Origin: Pseudomonas fluorescens
Lineage (GTDB): Bacteria; Pseudomonadota; Gammaproteobacteria; Pseudomonadales; Pseudomonadaceae
Reading direction: 5' to 3'
NCBI RefSeq assembly: GCF_002837185.1
Contig: NZ_KZ478000.1
Span: forward strand, 53,338-117,337
Length of the DNA: 64,000 nucleotides
Made by a program: the position numbers and the translations under genes. Below, piece by piece: positions 45,986 to 54,298 of the stretch. Each line of letters starts with the position of its first letter. The first letter of the stretch is position 1. Under the pieces are notes generated by a model. It made no database searches. It had not been told where the DNA came from and worked only from the letters and a program-made list of their open reading frames with translations.

Positions 45986-47345
45986 ACGCTGGAAGCAATT
46001 CGAAGACCGTCAGCGCGACGTGCAGGGGATCCTCGGCGAACTGGCCAGCCAGAAAGGCCTGGACGACCAACTCAAGGCTCGCATCGAACGTCTGCGTGAC
46101 GAACACCGTCAGTTGGGCAGCGGTTACCAGAAAGGTCGCGATGCCTATATCGCCGCCGGTGCAGACCCCGCCGCAGGCGACGCCGCCGTCAAAGGTGTAG
46201 ACCGCGCCACCAGCGATCAGATGAGCGAACTGGTCAGCGAACTGCGCAAGCAGGGCACCGAGCAATCGATGCTGATCAACGCCGCAGCCGAGCGCACGGT
46301 GATGGTGGGCACTGTCGTGATGCTCGCTTCGGGGCTGTTGATCGGCCTGTTGAGCCTTTGGTTGATCAACCGCAACCTGGTTGACCCCATCCGCAAGCTG
46401 ATCGACTACGTGGAGCAACTGAGCCGCGGCAAATTTGCCGAACGCGTGGCCAGCGCCCGGGAAGACGAGTTAGGCAAACTGGCCGTGGCCGCCAACACTT
46501 TGCGCGATTTTCTTGCCGAAACCTTCAGCCGCCTGCAGCGCAGCGCCCATGACCTGGACAGCGCCAGTGGCGAGCTGAGCGCCATCGCCGGCCTCATCGC
46601 CAGCGGCACCAACGAGCAGTTCAACCGTACCGATCAAGTGGCGACGGCGATGAACGAAATGTCCGCCACCGCCCAGGAAGTGGCACGTCATGCGGCCGAT
46701 GATGCCGACCAGTCCGCGCAGCAGGGCGAAAAAGTCATGAGCAATACCATTCACACCATCACCCAGATGCGTGGCGAGATCGTCAACACCGCCACCGTTA
46801 TTCGTCGTCTGGAAACCGACAGCGGTCGCATCAGCAAGGTGCTGGAGGTCATTCGCGGCATCGCCGAACAGACTAACTTGCTGGCACTGAACGCTGCGAT
46901 CGAAGCGGCCCGTGCAGGTGACGCAGGCCGCGGTTTTGCCGTAGTCGCAGACGAGGTGCGCAGCCTGGCTCAGCGTACGGCGACATCGATCATCGAGATC
47001 AATCAGATCATCCAGACCGTGCAAACCGGCGCGGAAGACGCGGCCAAGGCGATTGAAAGCGGCCAGACGCGCAGTGAAGAAAGTGTCGCGCAAGTGAATC
47101 AGGCCGGCGCCATGCTGGAGCGCATCACCCATGCGGTAGAAGCCATTCGCGACATGAACCGTCAGATTGCCACCGCCGCCGAAGAGCAAACGTCTGTGGC
47201 CGAAGACATCTCGCGCAACCTCACCGAAATCACCTCGATTGCCAGTACCAACCTGGACAATGTGCAACGCACCGAAGCGGCAAGTCACAACCTTCACGGG
47301 TTGTCTGGGCAGTTGAATGAAGTGACGGCACGCCTGAGTGCCTAG
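45986..47345 (+). pseudogene. Methyl-accepting chemotaxis protein, 5'-truncated
   Basis: About 450 residues of a chemoreceptor remain: the end of a helical periplasmic sensor, TM2 (TVMVGTVVMLASGLLIGLLS), a HAMP domain (NRNLVDPIRKLIDYVEQLSR), and an intact signalling domain with the hairpin tip EVIRGIAEQTNLLALNAAIE. TM1 and most of the sensor are missing. The open frame continues upstream to an ATG at 45921 through the palindrome, adding MKRKTENRGQTTIINRG, which is not chemoreceptor sequence. The product would lack membrane topology for sensing and is probably non-functional. Confidence 0.88.
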
Positions 47346-47375
47346 CTAATAGCTGATAGCAAGGACGCCTCCCCC

Positions 47376-48071
47376 ATGGACCTCCAACAAATCAAACACT
47401 ACCTGGCCCGCCCCACACTGAAACTCACCGCCGGGGGCTTCCGCCCTCTCGGTAGCGACGAAGAAAGCTGGCTAGGTAATGTCTTCCTGTTCCGTCCCGA
47501 TGAAGGCGTGCCGGTCAATCAGGCAGGGCAACCGTTGCTGCCCTATGCCCAGCTCTACCTGCCCGCCCTGCCCTTCATCAGCCCGTTACTGACGGGAGTG
47601 CGTGTGCTGACGGTATTTATTTCGAACCCGTTTCCCGAACCCTTTGAGCCCATGGGCGACAACTGGGTGATCCGCGAATACGGGCCACAGGATGTGTTGG
47701 TGCGCAAAGTGCTGCCGGTGGAGGGTGCGTTTCTCAAAGCCTTCGCGCTGAACGCCCAGGTTGTGCCGGAGGACTTTCCGCTGTGGGATGGTGGCGGTGT
47801 GCCGGCTGATGTTGAGCAGGCGATACTCGAGCTGCAACGCGCAGGTGAACTACAGAGCTACTATGACCTGGTCACTCACACCTACGAGCACAAAATCGGC
47901 GGCTATCCGTCGTTTTGCCAGTCAGGGGTAGATCCGGGCGAAGGCTTCGAGTTTGTCTTCCAGATTTCGTCGGATGCGAAGATCAATCTGAATGTGGTCG
48001 ACAACGGAAGCCTGATGTTCTGGAAGCACGTCGAGACTGGGGAATGGGCGTTTTATTATGATTTTTACTGA
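47376..48071 (+). CDS. DUF1963-like protein
   Basis: 231 residues, acidic, soluble. Resembles YwqG/DUF1963 proteins, with segments such as LFRPDEGVPVNQAGQPLLP, KIGGYPSFCQSGVDPGEGFE and the C-terminal NGSLMFWKHVETGEWAFYYD. Function unknown; such proteins often accompany toxin or accessory loci. It starts 30 bases after the chemoreceptor stop codon. Confidence 0.75.
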   Translation: MDLQQIKHYLARPTLKLTAGGFRPLGSDEESWLGNVFLFRPDEGVPVNQAGQPLLPYAQLYLPALPFISPLLTGVRVLTVFISNPFPEPFEPMGDNWVIREYGPQDVLVRKVLPVEGAFLKAFALNAQVVPEDFPLWDGGGVPADVEQAILELQRAGELQSYYDLVTHTYEHKIGGYPSFCQSGVDPGEGFEFVFQISSDAKINLNVVDNGSLMFWKHVETGEWAFYYDFY

Positions 48072-48231
48072 GACTAGGGGAAGCGCAAGCACCTGTCTGC
48101 GAGCCCGCATGAAGGAGAGCCAATGTCTACAAATGCGGCTGCGTTCTTCCAAAAACAGACTTAAACAATTTGTCTGTAAACCATGAGCGCCTTAGCATCC
48201 ATGCAAATAACGGATCGTTGAAAGGCCCCTC

Positions 48232-49200
48232 ATGCACCTTCATGGACTGAAAGCTCTATTACCGTGGTCACTGCTCGTCATGATGTGTTGCGCCGACGCC
48301 GCCACAGTGGCTGCGAGCGACAAAGCGGTAAGCCTCTTCGAAGCACAACAATACCAGGCGACGATTGAGGAAGCGGACCGCGTGCTTCAAACCGACCCGG
48401 CCAACCCCGAGGTCTTGAATATCAAGGCGCTGGCAGTCTCCGCGCTGGGCGATGACCGCACCGCGATCCGCCTGGTTACCCAGGCACTGGAGGCGGCTCA
48501 ACAGAATGGCCAGGTATCCATCGCACAACAGGCGACCTATTGGAACAACCTCGGTTATTTGCACGAACGACAACGCAATCTGGACATTGCCCTTGGCTAC
48601 TATGAAAAAGCCTTGAAAATGCGCCTCGCGGTCCTGGGCGCAGATGACCTGCTGATTGCCGATACCTATAACAACATCGGTACCGCGCAGAGCAAACTGG
48701 GCCGATATGAAGAGGCCTTCGAAAACCTGCGCAAAAATCTCGCGCTGAGAAAGCGAATAGTGGGAGACCACGACGCTTCGGTCGCCGTGTCACTGAACAA
48801 CCTGGGCAATGCCTATAACCTCCAGGGCAACCACCAGGCCGCGTTGCCGTTTTTTCAGCAGGCACTGGACATCGACATGGCCCTGCACGGCCCCCGGCAT
48901 CCGACGGTCGCCATCCGCTGGAACAACCTCGGCGACGCCTATCGCGGCCTGGGTCAGTACGACAAAGCTGTAGCCTTCCTGACCAAGGCGCTGAACAGTG
49001 ACCGCGCAACGTTCGGGGAGAACCACCCCAAAGTAATTTTGCGCTACTTCAACCTTGCACGGGTCTACGAGGCTGAAGGCGCCACCGCCAAGGCGCGCGA
49101 GGCCTATACAAAAGCGCTCCAGATACTCAGGCAGGTCGACCCCGAAGACGTTGCGCAAATCCGCTACTTCGAGGAAAAACTGCGAACGCTGGAAGGCTAG
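48232..49200 (+). CDS. Exported tetratricopeptide-repeat protein
   Basis: 322 residues. Signal peptide MHLHGLKALLPWSLLVMMCC with cleavage near ADA. One TPR-like pair lies near 30-95, followed by five tandem 42-residue kinesin-light-chain-type TPRs from about 103 to 310 (TYWNNLGYLHERQRNLDIAL, TYNNIGTAQSKLGRYEEAFE, SLNNLGNAYNLQGNHQAALP, RWNNLGDAYRGLGQYDKAVA). A periplasmic scaffold for protein-protein contacts is likely; partners unknown. Confidence 0.88.
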   Translation: MHLHGLKALLPWSLLVMMCCADAATVAASDKAVSLFEAQQYQATIEEADRVLQTDPANPEVLNIKALAVSALGDDRTAIRLVTQALEAAQQNGQVSIAQQATYWNNLGYLHERQRNLDIALGYYEKALKMRLAVLGADDLLIADTYNNIGTAQSKLGRYEEAFENLRKNLALRKRIVGDHDASVAVSLNNLGNAYNLQGNHQAALPFFQQALDIDMALHGPRHPTVAIRWNNLGDAYRGLGQYDKAVAFLTKALNSDRATFGENHPKVILRYFNLARVYEAEGATAKAREAYTKALQILRQVDPEDVAQIRYFEEKLRTLEG

Positions 49201-49295
49201 TGAAAATCGAGTCGACCCGATTTGAATAATGCCGGTCTGACCCTGATTTTCAGAAATGTGATCGCTTATCTCCGAGCAGGCACGAAGGAAAACCA

Positions 49296-50018
49296 ATGTC
49301 CGCCGAAATCGAAAAATACCTGCAAATCAACGCCGAGATCGAACGATCCTACAAACAAGCGCTGCGCAACAAACGCCAGCAAACTCGAGCAGGCAAGGAT
49401 GCCCGGCTCGACAGAGCCTACTTCAGGTTCGCCCTGGTCGGGCCGTCGATTCTGGCCATACCGCTGACCATTATTGGCAAATGGGCTCAAGCCTATTGGC
49501 TGTACAACGTGAGTGCGGGACTGATCGCGGTATCTTACCTGGCGATGTTTTTCTACCCGCTGCTGGGGGTGTTGCTCTACCGCCACTCGCTGAAAAAAGC
49601 GATCACTGCGCCCTTCGCCAATTTGCTGGAATTGAACGTCAAAACCCTGATGCAGGTAGAGGCTCGCTATTTACCGGACCTGGCAGCCCTCTCGCGCGAG
49701 ACGTTGAAGCTGGGTGCGCTGGAACTTAAAAGCGAGCGCGACAGCCTGGAAAAACGCACGCATATGGTGACGGGCGCGCTGGAGAAGGTCGGCATTCTCC
49801 CGGGCTTATTGGCGCTCATCGTCGCCCTTTCAAGTCTGGACGATATGCTGGTCAGGGTCGGCATTGCCGAGCGTACGGAGTGGTTATTGGCGATAGCGGC
49901 GACCAATACCTTTTTCTTCGTAATGTGCTGCTACGTGCAATTCATGATTGTGCGCTACGAGCGCATGATCGCCCTCACCGAGCTGGCCGTGGACTGCAAG
50001 GACCGGCAGACAACGTGA
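49296..50018 (+). CDS. Unknown four-helix membrane protein
   Basis: 240 residues. The N-terminus is a charged, possibly coiled-coil stretch (SAEIEKYLQINAEIERSYKQ). Two pairs of membrane segments follow: VGPSILAIPLTIIGKW and LIAVSYLAMFFYPLLGVLLY, then GLLALIVALSSL and WLLAIAATNTFFFVMCCYVQ. A long amphipathic stretch lies between the pairs. GGAAAACCA precedes the ATG. Family unknown. Confidence 0.75.
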   Translation: MSAEIEKYLQINAEIERSYKQALRNKRQQTRAGKDARLDRAYFRFALVGPSILAIPLTIIGKWAQAYWLYNVSAGLIAVSYLAMFFYPLLGVLLYRHSLKKAITAPFANLLELNVKTLMQVEARYLPDLAALSRETLKLGALELKSERDSLEKRTHMVTGALEKVGILPGLLALIVALSSLDDMLVRVGIAERTEWLLAIAATNTFFFVMCCYVQFMIVRYERMIALTELAVDCKDRQTT

Positions 50019-50078
50019 GCGTTGCCTTGAGTGGGGGCCCTGATGGCGGAAAAAACCGGCATCAGGACCGGCGTACCT

Positions 50079-50312
50079 TCAGCCCTTCAACTCGCCGGCA
50101 CGATTGCTCGCCGCATCATCGTAGGCCACGTACAACGCCTCGGCGATCTGGCTTTTGATGGCCTTGGTGGATTCCAGGCCCAGCACGAACCCTTCGGCCT
50201 TGCCGCCGGCGCGGTTGAGTTCTTCGTGGGTGGCAGCGCCGGTGATGGCGTCAAGGAGTTTGGCCGCGTGCGGGCCTACGCCTTTGGGCAGGGAGATTTG
50301 GTCGATGGACAT
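50079..50312 (-). CDS. 77-residue unknown protein, intact parent of three remnants
   Basis: 77 residues starting MSIDQISLPKGVGPHAAKLL, with ELNRAGGKAEGFVLGLESTK and the C-terminal KSQIAEALYVAYDDAASNRA. Helical, soluble, no signal. The start at 50312 has AAGGT 8 bases upstream; a longer reading adds non-conserved residues. Partial, decayed copies of its 3' end occur at 35211, 44985 and 45786, so this gene belongs to a family that has spread. Confidence 0.7.
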   Translation of the reverse strand: MSIDQISLPKGVGPHAAKLLDAITGAATHEELNRAGGKAEGFVLGLESTKAIKSQIAEALYVAYDDAASNRAGELKG

Positions 50313-50429
50313 GGCGGTACCTTTAAGAATGAGGTCGGTAGCGCGTGTAACCACTGCCGGGGCGAGCATGGTAAACCGGCTGGCGAAGAAAGGGGCCGCT
50401 TTCGGCCCTTCAAATGCGCCAGCGCAGCG

Positions 50430-51014
50430 TCACGGCTGGCAATCGCTTCGCAGCTGCTCAAGCATTATCCCTGCCGCGGGACTTCCATTTGGAGCATCAA
50501 CTTCTTTTTCAAGCAGGTACATGTTGATGCCTTCCCTGACCAACTTATCGACAACCCCGGAGTATTGCATGGCATTAGCCATAGGGCTGTTCAGATAAAG
50601 CGCATGGTATTTGAACTGATCTCGTATAGTTTCACACCACCCACGCTGCGCCCTTAAGTCGTCAACCTCAAGAACCTCCTCCGCCGAAAAAATCAGATAA
50701 GCGACATAGTTTTCGTACTGCTCAAGGTCTTTGCCGGCCTTGAGGCTATAGAGTTTAGGGTCATTGAACGGATAGGAGGCGGCCGAAAACTGCGGATGGG
50801 ATAACGCCATACTCAAATACTCCCGGTATATCGACTTCGCGGCAGCAACCCTTGACTCATTCAGCTGATTGTAAGCAACACCTGCCGCCGCCACTGCAAC
50901 CAAAAAAGTTAACAACGATGAAATTGCTGATACGTGGGAATACTTTCCCATGCAGAGTTTGCGCACTATGAAAATACCGAAAACAACAGCAGTTATACAA
51001 ATTGCAATTACCAT
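50430..51014 (-). CDS. Unknown membrane-anchored protein
   Basis: 194 residues. Two N-terminal hydrophobic segments (VIAICITAVVFGIFIVRKL and SSLLTFLVAVAAAGVAYNQL) form a helical hairpin anchoring a cytoplasmic helical domain (FNDPKLYSLKAGKDLEQYEN). The layout matches small DUF4760-like membrane proteins, but I cannot confirm the family. AT content is slightly above the core. Confidence 0.65.
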   Translation of the reverse strand: MVIAICITAVVFGIFIVRKLCMGKYSHVSAISSLLTFLVAVAAAGVAYNQLNESRVAAAKSIYREYLSMALSHPQFSAASYPFNDPKLYSLKAGKDLEQYENYVAYLIFSAEEVLEVDDLRAQRGWCETIRDQFKYHALYLNSPMANAMQYSGVVDKLVREGINMYLLEKEVDAPNGSPAAGIMLEQLRSDCQP

Positions 51015-51076
51015 GACACGCCTTAATAAATCAGCTTTGGAAAAGTAAAACCTGGAATCATTTGATCATGCCTGTC

Positions 51077-51796
51077 TCAGCCCTGGAGACTCCCCCCACG
51101 CCGCGCAAACATCGCCCTCTCCGTCTCCTCCGTCGCCCGCTCGCCCTTGTACGCCAACTGAGTGATAAGAAACCGATCCTTGGCGCCCTTAATGTCCGAA
51201 GGGTCATGGGTTCTGAGCAACGGCGCCAGGTCGATGGATGTGGCGAAGTTTTCGTTGGTCACGCTGTAGTAGCCCATGATACTGCCGGACCAGGGCGAGC
51301 TGGCGTCCGTCATGTCGATGGTGGCGTTGCGGTAGGCCACGGCGGCCGTTTTCAGCTCGGCGGCGCCGTTGAGCAGATCGGTGAGGCGCTGGATATTCGC
51401 TTCGCTTAGCTGACCGGCCTTGTCGAGTACTTTCAGGCGGCCATCGGCTTCGACGGTAAAGCCATAATCGGTTGCGGCCAGGTCGGGCGCGGTGCTGGCC
51501 AAGGTTGATTCGAACGTGGTGAAGGCGCTTTTCAGCACCGCTTGTGCACCATTGAAACGCTCGGCAAAGCGAGGAAACTCAGGTGATTCGGAGCGGCCGA
51601 CCCAGGTGTCGATGACCTGCACGGGTCCGCGCAGGGCCAGGGCGGCTTCGCTGGGATGGTAGACGGCCGCCGGGCCGGCGTTTGCCAAGGCCTGGCTCGC
51701 AGCCCCGGACGGCGCCTGGGGCGTGAGTGTCTGCTCGGAAGGCGCAAGGCGCGTGTTGGCTGGGGCTATAGGGGCAGCGCTGACGGAGAGTGACAT
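51077..51796 (-). CDS. Unknown signal-less protein with disordered N-terminus
   Basis: 239 residues from the ATG at 51796 (MSLSVSAAPIAPANTRLAPS). The first 60 residues are Ala/Pro/Ser-rich and disordered, then a helical domain (RFAERFNGAQAVLKSAFTTF, NIQRLTDLLNGAAELKTAAV) leads to a C-terminal arginine-rich end. No signal peptide or membrane segment. The layout, a short disordered Ser-rich start and no Sec signal, is like secreted type III or similar substrates, but this is weak evidence. Family not recognised. Confidence 0.7.
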   Translation of the reverse strand: MSLSVSAAPIAPANTRLAPSEQTLTPQAPSGAASQALANAGPAAVYHPSEAALALRGPVQVIDTWVGRSESPEFPRFAERFNGAQAVLKSAFTTFESTLASTAPDLAATDYGFTVEADGRLKVLDKAGQLSEANIQRLTDLLNGAAELKTAAVAYRNATIDMTDASSPWSGSIMGYYSVTNENFATSIDLAPLLRTHDPSDIKGAKDRFLITQLAYKGERATEETERAMFARRGGSLQG

Positions 51797-51878
51797 TTCA
51801 ATCGGTCCATGATTGGCGGGTTCACGGAGGTTATCGACGCAGAGGGCTCGATCTTTAGCCCGCTCGGGCGCGCAAGCC

Positions 51879-52610
51879 TTACTCCTGCACACTGCGCATC
51901 AGCGTGCCGAACAGGTCCCCGCGCGGCATCTTGTCCAGGGGGATGTCGGCCTCCTCGAACCACGCCTGCCCGGCTTCCGGATGGGGACCGCTGAGCACCA
52001 CCACGCCCTTTTTGTAGGTGTAACGTGCGGCCGCCACATCGCCGTTGTGGTAAGTCGCCAGGGTGGTATACGCGGAGGTCGCGGTGGCTTTGGGGAAGTA
52101 CGGGCCATCCTGGTAGAACACCGTATCCGGCTTGCCGTCCCAGGTGACGCGCACGGCGGCGTCTTCGATGCCGCTCACTTCAAAGCCTGGCCGGCCTGCT
52201 TCGCTGTCGAGGTCCTGGGTAATCAAGCCGAGGTTGTTGTCATCGGCCAGGTAGGCACCCATGCACAACCCCAGGTAGCGCCCGCCCCCGGCGACGTAAT
52301 CGCGGATGGCATCGGCGCGTGCGTCGCCCAGGCTGTCCAGCGCGGCCGGGATGTCCTGGCCGCCTCCCGGTTGAACGTAGAGGTCGTAGCGCGCGAGGGT
52401 TTGCGGGGTGATGTCGACCGGTTCACCGGCGCCGACAAAATCGATCTGGTAATGCGGGTCCAGGCGCAGCAGCGCCGCTTTGACGTTTTGCGAACAATCG
52501 ACACAGCCTGCCGGGCCCCGGTAGATTGCCACATGGGTGATCGGCGTGGCGGCGTGCGCCTGGGCGGCAGCGAGAACGAGAAGCGTGGCAGCGATAGCGT
52601 GCAGGTTCAT
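51879..52610 (-). CDS. Periplasmic BPL_N / glutamine-amidotransferase-like protein
   Basis: 243 residues. Signal peptide MNLHAIAATLLVLAAAQAHA. The mature part follows the biotin-protein-ligase N-terminal-like fold related to class I glutamine amidotransferases: VQPGGGQDIPAALDSL, then RYLGLCMGAYLADDNNLGL with a nucleophile-elbow cysteine, and a late histidine in VVVLSGPHPEAG. Function unknown; it is not a biotin ligase. Confidence 0.82.
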   Translation of the reverse strand: MNLHAIAATLLVLAAAQAHAATPITHVAIYRGPAGCVDCSQNVKAALLRLDPHYQIDFVGAGEPVDITPQTLARYDLYVQPGGGQDIPAALDSLGDARADAIRDYVAGGGRYLGLCMGAYLADDNNLGLITQDLDSEAGRPGFEVSGIEDAAVRVTWDGKPDTVFYQDGPYFPKATATSAYTTLATYHNGDVAAARYTYKKGVVVLSGPHPEAGQAWFEEADIPLDKMPRGDLFGTLMRSVQE

Positions 52611-52712
52611 GGGGGTGCGCTCTGTAGCAGATGGGATTCGCGTACCACAGCCTAAATCGAATAGCCCGCGAAAACCGTTAACAGTTGTAAGCAACCGTCG
52701 CTTGAATGCCCC

Positions 52713-54167
52713 TCACTCAGCCGCCTGCGACAATGGCCGCGCCACCTGTTCCAGGGCCTTGCGTTCAGCCGCCACGCCCCAAATTGCCTGCACCACCGCG
52801 GCGATGAGCATCAGCGCCGCACCAATCAGGTAGCCAATCAACAGACTGCCGCGCTGTTGCGTCTGGATCAGCTCGCCAAACAGCGTCGGTCCGATGATCC
52901 CGCCCAGCCCCGTGCCGAATGCGTAGAACACCGCAATCGCCAGCGCGCGTATCTCCAGGGGAAAGGTCTCTGCCACGGTCAGGTACGCCGAACTCGCCGC
53001 TGCCGAGGCGAAGAAGAAAATCACCATCCACGCGATGGCTTGCTGGGTCACGTCGAACCAGCCTTGCTGGAAGGCATAGCCACTGAGCGCCAGCAACACC
53101 CCGGAGGTGGCGTAGGTAAAGCTGATCATCACGCGTCGACCGATCACGTCGAACAGCCGCCCGAGCAACAGCGGCCCGCAGAAGTTGCCGAGGGCGAGGG
53201 GCAGCACGTACCAGCCGACGCGCTCGGCGGGTACCTGGTAGAAGTCGGTGAGCACCAGCGCGTAGGTGAAAAAGATCGCGTTGTAGAAGAATGCCTGGGC
53301 GGTGAGCAGGGTCATGCCGACCAGGGCGCGACGACGATAGCTGACGAACAGGGTGTGGAAGATTTCCGCCAAGGGCGTGTGGTCGCGGGCGTGCAGACGC
53401 AGCGGCGGGCTGGTGGCGGGGGCAAGCGCATGGCCCTGTTCGCGCAGGCGCGCCTCGATGCCGTCGACGATGCGTTGTGCTTCGGCGTGGCGGCCGTGGA
53501 TCAGCAACCAGCGCGGGCTTTCCGGCAGCCACAGGCGCATCACCAGAATAACCAGGCCCAACGCGGCACCGATGCCGAAGCACAGGCGCCAGCCGAGGTC
53601 GCCGCCGACGATCTGCGGGTCAAGGAGCACAATGGCACCGCCGGCACCGAGGGCGGCGCCCAGCCAGAAGGTGCCATTGATGGTCAGGTCGACCCAGCCG
53701 CGATAACGCGCCGGGGTGAATTCCTGGATGGTCGAGTTGATGGCCGTGTATTCCCCGCCGATGCCCATGCCGGTGAAGAAACGAAACAACAGAAAGCTTT
53801 CCAGGTTGAAGGAAAACGCCGTGGCCGCGGTGGCGCCCACATAGAGCCACAGCGTGATAAAGAACAGTCTGCGTCGCCCCAGACGGTCGGTCAGCCAACC
53901 GAACAGCAGCGCGCCCAGCACCGCGCCGGCGATGTAGACGCCCCCGGCAAGGCCGATGTCGACGTTGCTGAAATTCAGGCCGGTGCTGCTTTTCAGCGCG
54001 CCGGACACCGAACCGGCCAGGGTCACTTCCAGGCCGTCGAGCAGCCAGGTAATGCCCAGGGCGAACACCAGCAAGCTGTGGAAGCGGCCCCAGGGCAGCC
54101 GATCCAGGCGTGCGGGCAGGTCGGTTTCGAACAGCGCGCCAGGGGTATTTGAGTGGGGTGGGGTCAT
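52713..54167 (-). CDS. MFS transporter
   Basis: 484 residues with 12 membrane helices. Signature GWLTDRLGRRRLFF between helices 2 and 3, its counterpart LGRLFDVIGRRVMIS in the second half, and DGLEVTLAG in helix 1 as in the metabolite:H+ symporter/aromatic-acid group. A cytoplasmic insert of about 60 residues separates the halves. The ATG at 54167 (MTPPHSNTPG) is preferred; upstream codons lie in the divergent promoter. Substrate unknown. Confidence 0.93.
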   Translation of the reverse strand: MTPPHSNTPGALFETDLPARLDRLPWGRFHSLLVFALGITWLLDGLEVTLAGSVSGALKSSTGLNFSNVDIGLAGGVYIAGAVLGALLFGWLTDRLGRRRLFFITLWLYVGATAATAFSFNLESFLLFRFFTGMGIGGEYTAINSTIQEFTPARYRGWVDLTINGTFWLGAALGAGGAIVLLDPQIVGGDLGWRLCFGIGAALGLVILVMRLWLPESPRWLLIHGRHAEAQRIVDGIEARLREQGHALAPATSPPLRLHARDHTPLAEIFHTLFVSYRRRALVGMTLLTAQAFFYNAIFFTYALVLTDFYQVPAERVGWYVLPLALGNFCGPLLLGRLFDVIGRRVMISFTYATSGVLLALSGYAFQQGWFDVTQQAIAWMVIFFFASAAASSAYLTVAETFPLEIRALAIAVFYAFGTGLGGIIGPTLFGELIQTQQRGSLLIGYLIGAALMLIAAVVQAIWGVAAERKALEQVARPLSQAAE

Positions 54168-54298
54168 TGTCACATCCGTTATGTGAACTGCCTTGTCAGT
54201 TATGAGTGAGTGTTTTGAGAGGGAGTTCAACGTGGTTGCGCTGAACGAAGGGGCGGATGGCGCAGTCGCACTATCAAGCCCCGGCAAGGAACCCACTG

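Noticed and set aside
49216..49250. Further GGGGTCAGACCAC palindrome
   Set aside because: Only the short stretch GCCGGTCTGACCCTGATTTT is present, with no second arm.
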